NCBI GenBank assembly: GCA_963693315.1
Contig: CAVNZG010000977.1
Coordinates: 248,001-312,000, forward strand
Direction of reading: 5' to 3'
DNA from: Diogma glabrata
Taxonomy: Eukaryota; Arthropoda; Insecta; Diptera; Cylindrotomidae
DNA length: 64,000 bases
The stretch's first letter is position 1. The number at the start of each line of letters is the position of its first letter. Both the position numbers and the translations under genes were made by a program. The notes below the pieces were generated by a model, which worked only from the letters and a program-made list of their open reading frames with translations, was not told the origin of the DNA and searched no databases. This document shows positions 43,554 to 57,400 of the stretch, piece after piece.

Positions 43554-45181
43554 TGTAACGTTCACAAGATCATCCAGTTTACAAAAAGAAACAAGATGAC
43601 CTTGATTCCGTTCTCAGAATCCTCCTGGTTATATTTTTTTCATCGGACCGCTCTCTTGCAAACCGGCTAAAGTTTCGGGAACTGATTTCGTGGGTCAACC
43701 GATGAACCAGGAGGGTATATTTAAGAGCGGTATTAAAACTAGGGAATATACATTTAGCTTACCTTGGAATTCGCACCTCACCCGTCGCTCCACCAACCAC
43801 CACTCCCACCTGCGGCCTCCCGTTAGCCCATATTTAATTTAAGAAAAAAAAAAAAATAAAATAAAATAAAAATAAAAAAAGAGAAAACAAAAAAAAATTT
43901 TAATTTCATCAACTTTTCAAATAACTTTTATTGAGAATGTATGTTTAAAATAATAAAAAAAATTATTCAAAAAAAAAAAATTCTTAGCTTACCCGTCACC
44001 TCCTAAAATTAGACCTAACTATGTATGCACAGGGGAACAACAACACAGGGAAACATTTAATTTCATTTTTTTCTCATTTTTTTTCTTTTATTTCATTTTT
44101 TTATTCTCAGACACTGTTAAATTTTTTTTAATAAACTTGTTTAAACTATTTTATAAACTTGTTTTTATAAACTTTTCTCTTTCAATTAATACTTCACTTA
44201 TATTTTCAATTTTTACTTCACCTCTAAGCACATTTTCAACCTCTACAGTTAACAGAAAAAAAAAACCTGCGTCTCGAATAATCGAGTCAACGCCATTTTT
44301 TCTCTTTTATACAATTATTTCAACAAAAGAAAATTTATAATAATCAAAATACTTTGCCAGTATTAATTCACTTATAATTATCAGCTGATTTCAATTAAAA
44401 ATGAAATCCAAATATGTAAATTTATTTCCGAATAAATTGTATGATTCTTTAAACACAATTTATTTTCGCTCAGCTGCTTATTTCCTTATTTTTTAATTCA
44501 CTGCTTTGGTATTTACGAACAAATGATGAACAATATCCATACGGATAATCGAGCCGATGCCGTTTTTCTTTTAATACAATTGTTTCAACAAAAAGAAATT
44601 TATAATAATCAAAATTCTCTGCCAGTATTAATCCACTTATAATTATCAGTCGATTTCAATTAAAATGAGAACCCAATAGATAAATTTATCTCTGAATTAA
44701 TTTAATGATTGAACAGATGATGAACAATATCCATACGGTTACAAAAGAAACAGTTGGATAACACTATGATACTATGATACATGAACTGGTACATGTCACT
44801 TCTAAAATAATCAACTTATTTATCTATATCAAAGATCTAAACTATTTAGCATCAAAATTTTTGTGTTCTTAAATAAAAATTAAAACTTATTCAACAGAAA
44901 AATCAACTTCACTTTTTAGGGTTCCAAATTGAACTGATCAACTTATCTCCAAAAATCAATAATTATCGAAAATGTAAAAATATATTTTTGTTTGTTTTTC
45001 CCTTCACTTCTCTTTTTAATTGCAACATTACAGTTAGTTAATCAGATGATATCAAGAGAAATATTTTAATTATCATTATGTTTACACAATAGATCGCATA
45101 TTGTTAGTACCTTTTCTGTAACATTTGTTTGCTTTCAGGATGTTTAATTTGTTATATTTGAAAATTGTAACGACGGTTACA
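43554..45181 (-). repeat. Element C LTR3 (upstream, 5' LTR)
   Basis: 1628 bp, TGTAAC to GTTACA on the + strand, followed by the GGGT duplication and the rest of B's integrase. Confidence 0.92.
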
Positions 45182-46314
45182 GGGTTTATAAACGATTGGC
45201 TTGTCTGGATCTTGATATTCCTTCAGAGGGTGAGATTTGGAAATTGTGGTTACCTGAGGAATACACTGACGAGTATATTGCAAGGACCCACAATCCACCT
45301 ACCTCATCTCATGGAGGTCTAGCAAAAACCCTGTATAATATTCGTAAATTTTACTATTGGCCTCGTATGTATACGCAGGTTAAATCGTACATAGGAAATT
45401 GTAAGACCTGCAAAGAAATCAAAGCGACTAATGTTCCACTTCGTGCTCCCATGGTGTCTCAGATGAAAACAGACCGAATTGGTCAGCGATTATATATCGA
45501 TATTCTTGGCCCTTATCCTCGTTCAAAGGCCGGGAATATCGCTATTCTTGTAGTATTAGATCATGTTACTAAATATCCATTTTTATTTCCGTTACGGAAA
45601 TTAACTGCTGAACCAATTTGTCAACTATTGGCTACCAATGTCTTTCATGTATTTGGTTGTCCAGAGGTAATCGTGTCCGATAACGGGACCCAATTCAAAT
45701 CTAAATTGTTTGAAGATTTCTTGGCAAAGCACGGAGTGAAACACACCTTATTGGCCTTATATTCACCGCAAGCTAATGCTTCTGAACGGGTAAATAGAAG
45801 TGTTTTATCTGGTATTCGAGCCTATTTAAAGGAGGAGCATTCTAAATGGGATCTGCACTTGAGCGAGATCGCTTGTACACTACGTTGTTCTCTTCACCAA
45901 ACTCTTAAATGCTCCCCATATTTCGCAATGTTTGGAATACCTATGGTGACTCATGGTTCGTCATATGAATTGCTGAGACGACTGAATAGTCTACATGACC
46001 CAGGTGAAACGATTCTGCGTCCTGACTACCTCAATAAGATCCGGACTCGCATTCTGGATTTAACTGCCGAAGCATTTGTCAAGAGTGCTGAAAGATACAA
46101 TTTACGAGCTCGAGTAACTTTGTTTAAACCAGGTGATACGGTGTTCCGAAGGAACTTTATTTTGAGTGACGCCGGTAAGAAATTATCCGCTAAACTTGCA
46201 CAGAAGTTTATTGAGACCAGAGTAATAAGGTTGGTAGGTGGCGCCGCCTACGAACTGGAAGACCTGGTTTCTAAACGTAGAGGTGTTTATCATTCCAAGG
46301 ACATTCGCGCCTAA
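45182..46314 (+). pseudogene. pol: Element B pol, second part: integrase
   Basis: This resumes B's pol after the C array. It carries the HHCC zinc module (HNPPTSSHGG, CKTC), the catalytic acids in YIDILGPYP, SDNGTQF and ASERVN, and the C-terminal KFIETRVIRLVGG region. There are no internal stops. It is separated from RT by 17.8 kb, so it is dead as part of Pol. The first four bases are the right GGGT duplication. Confidence 0.9.
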
Positions 46315-47542
46315 CATCGGTAATAATTTTTCCTTGTTTGTCAGTATGATAATAACTTTCGCTTGTGTTTCACAGCCCTTGCAAGTCAAGGTTATTGACG
46401 ACCATAAAGTATGAGGGTGGTTTCGTTTTGAAAGAACAGTTCAGTGAGTGTGTACTAACTTTGGTGTTCAGGTCTTGTTTCAAATTTGTTTTTGTTTTGA
46501 CTATTTGCCAGCAAAGATTCCGAGATTGCACGTATTGAATGTGGTTCAATCAATCACTTTGAAGCTGTGTGAACAGCCTTCAGAATCACCAAGTCGGATG
46601 CGTATAATGTGTGGCCCGGCTAGCGTAGTCGGAGAAGCATGAGACTCTTGTTAGTTCAGGTGTGGGTTTCGAGCCTGCATAACGTAAAAACGGAGTTGTG
46701 TATGGTATTTCATTAAAGGAGTCGGTCCAATGATATTTTGCTTTTCGATCTTGTAGCAGATTGAATATTTTTTTTTTGACTTTAGAGTCTCGGGAACCCC
46801 CAGATCTGCCCGAAATTGGGTCTGGAAGATTTTAGTTATCCATCGCTTGCAATAGAGTAGAATACCGTTTTTATCGTTACCCCTCCAAACTTTTGTTTTT
46901 TTTGGTATAATCATAGATACTTTGTTACTTTATTTCTGCTAAGACTGGGCTTGTAATACCGATCGATTTGATTGCTAATTTATAGAACATTGAAGTGCCT
47001 CACCATACTAATATGGATATACAACCAGTCTATGCCTTTTTCAACTTCTTTTTGGACGGGAATTTTCTTCCAAAAAGTACTTGTTCTGTAATGGATAGCC
47101 TGGAAGAATGCGTGAACCCAGTGTATTGTAGTCTCAGATTTATTAGTTTTCATTTTTTTTATTAACATGTACCGCTCATAATAGTTTCCCATCCATTCAC
47201 CTTCAATAGCCATATTTCTATAGTCCCCGTAACCCCTAGTTTTCTTATTTTTCCTAAAGCTTACTTAAATTTTCATTAGCTGGACAGACATATTTGAAAA
47301 AGAATTGAGCCAATTACACTGATTTTATTTATTAATTAATATAATATAATATTGGTTAATTTGAATTAATTAATAATTTTCTTTAAATATCATCCATATA
47401 AACATTAAAATTTAATCTTGCAACACCCTAAAATTGACGCGCGCTACGTTTCCATTCGAGTCCTTTCAATATATTACTTGAATTTGAATTTTCTAAACAC
47501 CAACCGTAATTAAACAATGAAGTTTTCAAACCTCATAACAGC
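46315..47542 (+). other. Element B 3' untranslated region
   Basis: Homologous to A's 10433-11658 and to E's inverted equivalent. It contains the tRNA-Lys-like segment. No coding sequence. Confidence 0.65.
46614..46685 (+). ncRNA. tRNA-Lys(CUU)-like sequence (element B)
   Basis: Same position relative to pol as in A. It begins GCCCGGCTAGCGTAGTCGG, keeps the anticodon CTT in GAGACTCTTGTT, and has GTGGGTTTCGAGCC for the T arm. The 3' ~18 nt of a tRNA are again replaced. Confidence 0.72.
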
Positions 47543-47667
47543 TGTGCGTATTTTTCCAATCGTCAACATACCAAGAATTACTATCTTGATTTGTTAAAAT
47601 ATTCGATTTATCTCTGTATGAATGTAATATCTTGCTTCAAACAATCTTTCCGTTGTGGAACTGAACT
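47543..47667 (+). repeat. Probable start of element B 3' LTR, cut by element E
   Basis: From TGTGCGTATTT the sequence resembles A's but more weakly, which fits the fast-changing start of an LTR. It is broken at 47668 by the end of element E's LTR. The remainder would lie beyond 64000. Confidence 0.4.
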
Positions 47668-50600
47668 TGTAATGAAGAGCTTTCTCATTGGCGAACCAAT
47701 GAGAATGGCATTGCAGGAAGCGTACCTAGCGAGATTTATTTTATTGCCCCAAGCTAGCTTCAGCCCATGGGAACGATTAAGAAACCCTGCTACTTCAGCA
47801 CAAATACAGAAATGTACGCTATTTTCGAAAATTTACAGAAATGGAAAAAAATTTACAAGTGGAAAATGGAGACTCTGGCGACCCCGTTTGCGAAAGACCT
47901 ACGATCAGCGCGTCCAACCCCTACAATCACTCCCATACGCTCACACACTCACGCTTCATACACGCTCGCTCTCTCCCACACAAGCACGCTATCACCCATA
48001 GTTACATCCAAGATCACAATCATACTTTCTGGAAACAATCCAATATTTACACGGGTGCGAGTCTGGTAAGCTAATAAATAAAAAAAAAATATCAGTTACA
48101 ATTGACCTAGTTGAAAAATTGTGAAAAAAAAATTATCAGTGTAAGCGAGAACAAAGGCGTCATTATGCGAAGATAATTTTGGAAATGGACATGCTTTTAA
48201 ATGCGACTCCAAGTCGGATGTCGTTCCTAGTATTATTGCAACCACGTCCACAGGTACTACCCTTATATTTATTTGCTACAGTATTGCTAGCTGGTATATT
48301 GATCAGGACTTGCCCTGGGAAGAATTGACATAATAAAGGTCAAACAAAAGACGCACCATGGACATCAACTACGAATAAGGTAGTAAAAGTTTGACATGAA
48401 ATCAATCATTGTGATACGTTTGACGATGGACATTTACCTTTGTTAAAACTTTAATTGCTTTTATTTGACCACCATCCATATTTTGGTTTTTCTTCTCTCG
48501 AATATTCTTAAATAACTTGTTATTTACAGCTGCGAGGAATACTACCCTTTTCAGTGCGAGTATTTAGCTTTTACAATACTGGGTTAACTAGTTGTCTGTT
48601 TATTTTTCACTTGAAAAGCCGATTTACCAGTTTGACATTTTATAACGTGGGTTATAATACTGCTTTGACCTTCGTCCAACATTAAATTTATTTTGTTACG
48701 CATACAACAATTATCATTTTCAGTAATTTAATAAAATATATTTTAATTTTTGGTTGTTCTTTTTTTTTTCTTTATACACCTAATCAAATTTAGTTATTGG
48801 AAATAATTTTTGTTTTTTTGTAAATTTGTAATTTATTAGGAACAATCAAATAAATGAATAAATAAACAAATAAATAAATATAGACCTCGCAAAACATGCA
48901 TCCCGTGAACCCTTTCATACCATCACACTCACACATACGCATATTCCTGTTCATTCACACCTCTAATTTAAAATAAAAAAGTTAAAATGAGACTCACCCA
49001 ATGGTTTATGTCCGTCACGCTCGTATCCTCCAATTCCAGTTCAGCACATCATTTAATAGTCGAATCCGGTGAATAAATAGTGATAAATCGGTTGCGAATA
49101 AGTACAGGTAGAATCACGCACTGGTTGGCTCCAGTGAATGCCGTGGATTAACATATCAATAGTTAAAATAAATATTTATTGCGTCCAGTTCCGGAGATTA
49201 GATGTTGATCAATTACATGCATAATAAATTTTCACGATTGAATCCATTGATTGTCGAATTTTGGCCAAATCTACCAACTAACGAAATGCACTCGATGTCA
49301 TAACAATATCTCCAAGAAGCTACTGCACTGGCCCCGTGGACGCATATGTCCGACCAGAGGAGCGAACTCAAATAAATAAATAAATATGTACAAGTGCAGT
49401 AAATTTTACGAAGCGAGGACTGCGATACTGTGGTATTTCAATAATATCGCCAGGTATGCAATGATTATACTCGATACGACTTTTTCAACTTCATTTAATT
49501 TAAGGCATTCGATTCCCACAGGAAAGTGGTCTTGCAGTGGTTAATACACAAAACAAAGTAGTCAACACATTCACCTTTTTGGTTGTAAATTATTTTATCA
49601 GTTTTATTTCTCAACAACAAAATTTAAATTAATTACTCACTAAGAATTGGATTTATGAACAATGTCACTACGCTCACAGAACATATAAAATTTTTTGTAT
49701 TTTTTTGTTTAATAATTTAATAAACTTATCTTCAATAGGACGAAACACATACATAAATAAATTTTTTTTTCTTATAGTTATTTTATCACAGCTGTGTAAC
49801 AGATTTGGAACAATAACAATTTTTCTAATTATTCTAATGCAAATGTACATTTACTTTAAACGATATCAATTATGATCATTATTTTAACACAGCTTATACA
49901 ATTAATTTAAGCAAGATCAAGTTATTGATTCTTTTAACACGACTATACGCTCAACAAAAAGAATTGACAAATTATTAGGTACTTTATCACCGCTGTACAT
50001 TTAATATCAACAATAACAAGTTATTGAATTTTTTATCATCACTATACGATAAAACAAAAATGATAATTTAGTACATATTTTGAAACCCAAAGTTCACTGG
50101 ATTCAAATAACATCAATTTACAGTTTACTTTAACACAAATTTGCCGTTAATCCCAATAATTGTAGTGGGCTAATTCATCTATCACGGTTGTACCATTACA
50201 TTTTTACAATATCCTTGCACCTCACTCAAGGTCAAAGAAAACTAAACAAAAAAAAATCACGATAATTGCTTGTCGGTATTTGAGTGTGGAATGTACAGCC
50301 GTGGTACCAGACCATGAAGTACCGGTTGTATAGATTTGTATCAAGGACGGAAAATTTGGATAGAAATGATATGAAAACGGAAATCCCGGTTCATCTACAC
50401 GGATCGTGTGCACGATTTCATGATTTGGCTTGTTTTGTGAATAACACTTGCAATGTCCAAACAAAATCTAACCTCCTTTTTCTTACACTGGCTTTTACAT
50501 AGATTTACGAGACGGCCCTTTTAATTAATGTAACAATGGTCCCGCACTGAATAATTTCTTCCGGTACATACACTACTGTTAATAGCCACAGCAAGCAAAT

Positions 50601-53206
50601 TATGTTTTCAATTCAGTTATTCACGGTTTATGATCTGAATGTACATGCGCGTTCAATTAACTATTTAATTATTTTGTTACAATGATCTGACTGATGTTAG
50701 TTCACTTTACTTCGACAATTATTCTTTTTCATTTTTCTTTGCTTGTATGTAAGGACACCAAGTAATTAACAATATATATTCAAAAAAGATTTATACCTGA
50801 ACTCCATGAGTAAAATTTCTTTGAGATATTTCTCGTGGTAAATCCATATCCATCCAAACGTCGAAGAACAAAAATCCAATCAGCTGTGTTTGTACTTGAC
50901 AGAAAAATAATCGACTGCAAGACGTCAAACGATTGAATGTAAAAATGTAATAGAATAAGAGAAAAAGGCTCGGTTACACCCAGTATTTATAACAAAATTC
51001 GATGCCGACAATGGTAATAAAACTTTTCGGAATTTAGGAAAAAGGATGGATTACACCCAGTAAGGAAATAAGTATTGATAAAAACGTTTCAACGACCATG
51101 TCAATTTTGATGGCGAGATGCAATTTTAGCGAATAAGTACAGGTAGAATCACGCACTGGTTGGCTCCAGTGAATGCCGTGGATTAACATATCAATAGTTA
51201 AAATAAATATTTATTGCGTCCAGTTCCGGAGATTAGATGTTGATCAATTACATGCATAATAAATTTTCACGATTGAATCCATTGATTGTCGAATTTTGGC
51301 CAAATCTACTAGGTACTGACGCCAACTAACGAAATGCACTCGATGTCATAACAATATCTCCAAGAAGTTACTGCACTGGCCCCGTGGACGCATATGTCCG
51401 ACCAGAGGAGCGAACTCAAATAAATAAATAAATATGTACAAGTGCAGTAAATTTTACGAAGCGAGGACTGCGATACTGTGGTATTTCAATAATATCGCCA
51501 GGTATGCAATGATTAGACTCGATACGACTTTTTCAACTTCATTTAATTTAAGGCATTCGATTCCCACAGGAAAGTGGTCTTGCAGTGGTTAATACACAAA
51601 ACAAAGTAGTCAACACATTCACCTTTTTGGTTGTAAATTATTTTATCAGTTTTATTTCTCAACAACAAAATTTAAATTAATTACTCACTAAGAATTGGAT
51701 TTATGAACAATGTCACTACGCTCACAGAACATATAAAATTTTTTGTATTTTTTTGTTTAATAATTTAATAAACTTATCTTCAATAGGACGAAACACATAC
51801 ATAAATAAATTTTTTTTCTTATAGTTATTTTATCACAGCTGTGTAACAGATTTGGAACAATAACAATTTTTCTAATTATTCTAATGCAAATGTACATTTA
51901 CTTTAAACGATATCAATTATGATCATTATTTTAACACAGCTTATACAATTAATTTAAGCAAGATCAAGTTATTGATTCTTTTAACACGACTATACGCTCA
52001 ACAAAAAGAATTGACAAATTATTAGGTACTTTATCACCGCTGTACATTTAATATCAACAATAACAAGTTATTGAATTTTTTATCATCACTATACGATAAA
52101 ACAAAAATGATAATTTAGTACATATTTTGAAACCCAAAGTTCACTGGATTCAAATAACATCAATTTACAGTTTACTTTAACACAAATTTGCCGTTAATCC
52201 CAATAATTGTAGTGGGCTAATTCATCTATCACGGTTGTACCATTACATTTTTACAATATCCTTGCACCTCACTCAAGGTCAAAGAAAACTAAACAAAAAA
52301 AATCACGATAATTGCTTGTCGGTATTTGAGTGTGGAATGTACAGCCGTGGTACCAGACCATGAAGTACCGGTTGTATAGATTTGTATCAAGGACGGAAAA
52401 TTTGGATAGAAATGATATGAAAACGGAAATCCCGGTTCATCTACACGGATCGTGTGCACGATTTCATGATTTGGCTTGTTTTGTGAATAACACTTGCAAT
52501 GTCCAAACAAAATCTAACCTCCTTTTTCTTACACTGGCTTTTACATAGATTTACGAGACGGCCCTTTTAATTAATGTTACAATGGTCCCGCACTGAATAA
52601 TTTCTTCCGGTACATACACTACTGTTAATAGCCACAGCAAGCAAATTATGTTTTCAATTCAGTTATTCACGGTTTATGATCTGAATGTACATGCGCGTTC
52701 AATTAACTATTTAATTATTTTGTTACAATGATCTGACTGATGTTAGTTCACTTTACTTCGACAATTATTCTTTTTCATTTTTCTTTGCTTGTATGTAAGG
52801 ACACCAAGTAATTAACAATATATATTCAAAAAAGATTTATACCTGAACTCCATGAGTAAAATTTCTTTGAGATATTTCTCGTGGTAAATCCATATCCATC
52901 CAAACGTCGAAGAACAAAAATCCAATCAGCTGTGTTTGTACTTGACAGAAAAATAATTGACTGCAAGACGTCAAACGATTGAATGTAAAAATGTAATAGA
53001 ATAAGAGAAAAAGGCTCGGTTACACCCAGTATTTATAACAAAATTCGATGCCGACAATGGTAATAAAACTTTTCGGAATTTAGGAAAAAGGATGGATTAC
53101 ACCCAGTAAGGAAATAAGTATTGATAAAAACGTTTCAACGACCATGTCAATTTTGATGGCGAGATGCAATTTTAGGATAGTATGGTGAATTGGATAAATA
53201 CGCACA
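47668..53206 (-). repeat. Element E 3' LTR with internal tandem duplication
   Basis: The left edge is exact: TGTAATGAAG, the inverse of the CTTCATTACA end shared with A, and the same sequence begins the other LTR at 61834 (offset 14166). The right edge is at least 53175 and probably near 53206 (inverse of TGTGCG). Bases 49095-51129 and 51130-53175 are direct copies. Without the duplication the LTR would be about 3.5 kb. Confidence 0.75.
49095..53175 (-). repeat. 2.04-kb tandem duplication inside element E's LTR
   Basis: Both units start CGAATAAGTACAGGTAG and end GATGCAATTTTAG. They are nearly identical; the second has about 11 extra bases around TAGGTACTGACG (51309). The 5' LTR near 63440 also carries that extra stretch. 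Confidence 0.9.
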
Positions 53207-54479
53207 GCTGTTATGAGGATTGAAAACTTCATTGTGTAAGTTACGTTTGATGTTTAGAGAATTCAAATTGAAGTAATAGAGTGAACCAAAGCGAATGGAA
53301 ATATAGTATGAGTTAATTTTAGTGAATTGCAAAATTAAATAGCAATGTTTATAGAGACAAAATTTAAGGAAAATTTTTACATTCATACAATTTTCGATCA
53401 AGATGAAAGTTTACTATAGGTAATGACAACTTTTAAGTAATTGCAATTTCACATCAATTAGTGCAAGGAGTTCAACTCTCTTCAAACATGTCCGTCCAGC
53501 TAATGAAAATTTAGTTAAATTTTAAGAAGAATAAGAAAACGATGAGTTACGGGGACTATAAAATTATGGGTATTGAAGGTGAATGGATGGGAAACTATTA
53601 CGCGCGGTACATGTGAATAACAAAAATGAAAACCAATAAATCTGAGACTATAATACACTGGGTTCAGACATTAGCCCAGGCTATCCATAACAGAACAAAT
53701 GCTTTTTGGAAGAGCACTCACGACCAAAAAGAAGTTGAAAAAGGACTAGACTGATCGCAAACAGACCTTGTACATCCACATTAGTATGGTGAGGCACTTC
53801 ACTGTTCTACAGATTAGCAATCAAATCAATCGGTATTACAAACCCAGTCTTAGCAGAAACACAGTAACAAAGTATCTATGATTATAAAAAAACTTTTTTG
53901 GAGGGGCAACGATAAAAACGGTATTCTACTCTATTGCAAGCGATGGATAACTAAAATCTTCCAGACCCAATTTCGGGCAGATCTGGGGGTTCCCGAGACT
54001 CTAAAGTCACAAAAAAAACATATATTCAATCTGCTACAGATCGAAAAGAAAAAACACCATTGGACCGACTCCTTTAATGAAATATCCGACACGATTCCGT
54101 TGTTCCGTTATGCAGGCTCGCAACCCACAACTGAACTAACAAGAGTCTCATGCTTCTCCGACTACGCTAGCCGGGCTACCCATTATACACATCCGACTTG
54201 GTGGTTCTGAAGGCTGTTCACACAGCTTCAAAGTAACTGATTGAACCACATTCAATACGTGCAATCTCGGAATTTTTTTGCTTGCAAATAGTCAAAACCA
54301 CAAAAGAATTTGAAACAAGACCTGAACACCAAAGTTGATACACACTCGCTGAACTGATAATTCAAAGCGAAACCCCCCTCATATTTCATGGTCGTCGATA
54401 TTCTTGACCTACAATGGCGGGGAAACACAAGAGACAGATATTATCATACTGATAAAAATAAGTTAAATTATTACCGAGG
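53207..54479 (-). other. Element E 3' untranslated region
   Basis: The inverted equivalent of A's 10433-11658, containing the tRNA-Lys-like segment. No gene. Confidence 0.6.
54106..54176 (-). ncRNA. tRNA-Lys(CUU)-like sequence (element E)
   Basis: On the minus strand it reads GCCCGGCTAGCGTAGTCGG, then AGCATGAGACTCTTG, then GTGGGTTGCGAGCC. The CTT anticodon is retained and the 3' portion of the tRNA is not. It is the third independent copy at the same place after pol. Confidence 0.72.
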
Positions 54480-57400
54480 TTAGGCGCGAATGTCCTTGGA
54501 ATGATAAACACCTCTACGTTTAGAAACCAGGTCTTCCAGTTCGTAAGCAGCGCTACCTACCAACCTTATTACTCTGGTCTCAATAAACTTCTGTGCAAGT
54601 TTAGCAGATAATTTCTAACCGGCGTCACTCAAAATAAAGTTCCTTCGGAACACCGTATCACCTGGTTTAAACAAAGTTACTCGAGCTCGTAAATTGTATC
54701 TTTCAGCACTCTTGACAAATGCTTCGGCAGTTAAATCCAGAATTCGAGTCCGAATCTTATTAAGATAATCAGGTCGCAGAGTCGTTTCACCTGGATCATG
54801 AAGACTATTCAGTCGTCTCAGCAATTCATATGACGAACCATGAGTCACCATAGGTATTCCAAACATTGCGAAATATGGGGAAGATTTAAGAGTTTGGTGA
54901 AGAGAACAACGTAGTGCACAAGCGATCTTGCTCAAGTGCAGATCCCATTGAGAATGCTCCTCCTTTAAATAGGCTCGAATACCAGATAAAACACTTCTAT
55001 TTACCCGTTCAGAAGCATTAGCTTGCGGTGAATATAAGGCCAATAAGGTGTGTTTCACTCCGTGCTTCGCCAAGAAATCTTCAAACAATTTAGATTTGAA
55101 TTGGGTCCCATTATCGGATACGACTACCTCTGGACAACCAAATACGTGAAAGACATTGGTAGCCAATAGATGACAAATTGGTTCAGCGGTTAGTTTCCGT
55201 AAAGGAAATAAAAATGGATATTTAGTAACATGATCTAATACTACGAGAATAGCGATATTCCCGGCCTTTGAACGAGGATAAGGGCCAAGAATATCGATAT
55301 ACAATCGCTGACCTATTCGTTCTGTTTTCATCTGAGACACCATGGGAGCACGAAGTGGAACATTAGTCGCTTTGATTTCTTTGCAGGTCTTACAATTTCC
55401 TATGTACGATTTAACCTGGGTATACATATGAGGCCAATAGTAAAATTTACGAATGTTATACAGGGTTTTTGCTAGCCCTCCATGAGATGAGGTAGGAGGA
55501 TTGTGGGCCCTTGCAATACACTCGTCAGTGTATTCCTCAGGTAACCACAATTTCCAAACCTCACCCTCTGAAGGAATATCAAGATCTAGACAAGCCAACC
55601 GTTTATAAACCCGACCAGAAATTACTTTTAGATCAGGCAATGCACCGTCTGCTTCGGTAACCAGATTTACCAACTCCAAATATCGCGAAGTGTTGAAGAA
55701 AGGGGAATTAAGATCTAATTCAGGCACTGGACATAATTCAGAAATGACGTCAACAGAGTCACGTCTTGATAGAGTGTCTGGAACTATGTTTAAATTTCCT
55801 TTTCGGTACTCAATATCAAAGACATAACCCTGCAATTTCAAGCTCCAACGAGCCAATCGACCAGAAAGGTCTTTTTGTTGCATTAACCATTTTAATGAAG
55901 CATGGTCAGTTATGATCTTAAAGGCCTGACCCTCGACATACGCTCTAAATTTCTTTACTCCCAGTACGGCGGCTAGACACTCTTTCTCACTAGTTGAGTA
56001 ATTGCGTTGCGCAGAATTTAGTTTCTTGGACATGTACGCTATGGGATGTTCCATACCGTCCATGTCACACTGAAGTAATACACAGCCTATACCGTCATTA
56101 CTAGCGTCGCACTGGAGAGTAAAGGGTTTAGTATAGTCGGGGTTTATGAGGACTGGTGCTGATATGAGAGCATTTTTGAGATTTATAAATGCTATTTCAG
56201 CTTCTGGTGTCCATACGAATTTATTAGTATTTTTCTTCAACAAATCTGATATTGGAGAGGACATAGCAGAGAAATCAGATATAAAACGGCGATAATAACC
56301 CGCCATACCCAGGAAACGTCGAATCTGTTTGGACGTACGCGGGGTAGGAAATTCAGAAATAGCTAAAGTTTTATCAGGATCAATTTTCAACGTACCACCT
56401 CCCACAACATATCCCAAATATTTCACCTCCGGCAAGAGAAACTTACTTTTTTCCACGTTTATCGTCAAGTTCGCACGTCTAAGACACTGGGAGATATCTT
56501 CTAACAGTTTCAGATGGGCCTCAAAGGTATCTGTAACTATTAGAAGATCATCCAAGTATACGAAGACGCACGACTTGAGATGTGGAGGAATTACTTGGTC
56601 CATCAATTTAGTCATCGTTTGCGGCGCATTGCACAGTCCGAAAGGCATTCTTACGAACTGATACAAAGGCCGCCCAGGGACCGTAAAAGCAGTTTTCTCT
56701 CGGGAGTGTTTTTCTAGAGGTATCTGCCAGAAAGCGTCTTTCAGATCCAAACTGGAAATGAAATTACTCTGTGGCAGACGACTCAAGATTCCATCTATCT
56801 GTGGAAGGGGGTAAGCATCCTTTTTAGTAACTGTATTGACCTTTCTACTATCCAAACAAAGACGATTCTTCCCAGGTTTGCGAATTAAAACCACTGGACT
56901 CGACCATGGACTGTTGCTGACCTCGATAATACCCAGAGATAACATTCTATCCAGTTCTTCTCCCATCAGTTTCTCAATGGCGGGCGATATTGGGTAATGA
57001 CGTTGCTTGATGGGAGCTGCAGTCCCCACATCAATAACATGTTCTATCAAATGTGTTCGACCCAGACCCATTTTTGAAAATGATGGTAGAAGCTGAATAG
57101 TGTTTTGTAGACGTGCTTGATTGTCCATAGACAACTCTGAAATTACTGACTCCGTAGTCGAAAATGCAGGTAAGTTAAATATTGGGTTAAACAAACCAAA
57201 AGCGTTAAAGAAATCTATACCTAGATATAGATTTTGAGTTAAAGACGGGATAATGAAGACGTCCAGGGTTCTGACTTGGTTCATAAATGAAATCTTCGTT
57301 TTTACAAATCCCAAGATCTTCTGTCTTTGGCCATCGGCAGTACGAACTACTGCAGATGAATAAGTCAGAAAGCCTGAAGTTTGCATGATTTCTTTAGCAA

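Larger units (their letters stand above)
27380..45181 (-). mobile_element. Element C: tandem LTR-internal-LTR-internal-LTR array
   Basis: Three near-identical LTRs of ~1628 bp (27380-29006, 35466-37093, 43554-45181) separate two near-identical internal regions of about 6.46 kb. All are on the minus strand, with a period of about 8087. Only the outer ends carry a duplication (GGGT), so the array is one insertion unit, not two independent integrations. The two internal copies differ at a handful of bases. The array splits element B's integrase coding region. Confidence 0.93.

Noticed and set aside
47591..48074. Overlapping ORFs at the end of E's LTR (copies at 61808-62240)
   Set aside because: Three frames are open simultaneously over C/A-rich repeats (CACACTCACGC-like); not coding.
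50222..52548. Paired ORFs repeated at 50.3 and 52.3 kb
   Set aside because: They lie within the duplicated LTR segment of E, on both strands, with no recognisable domain.
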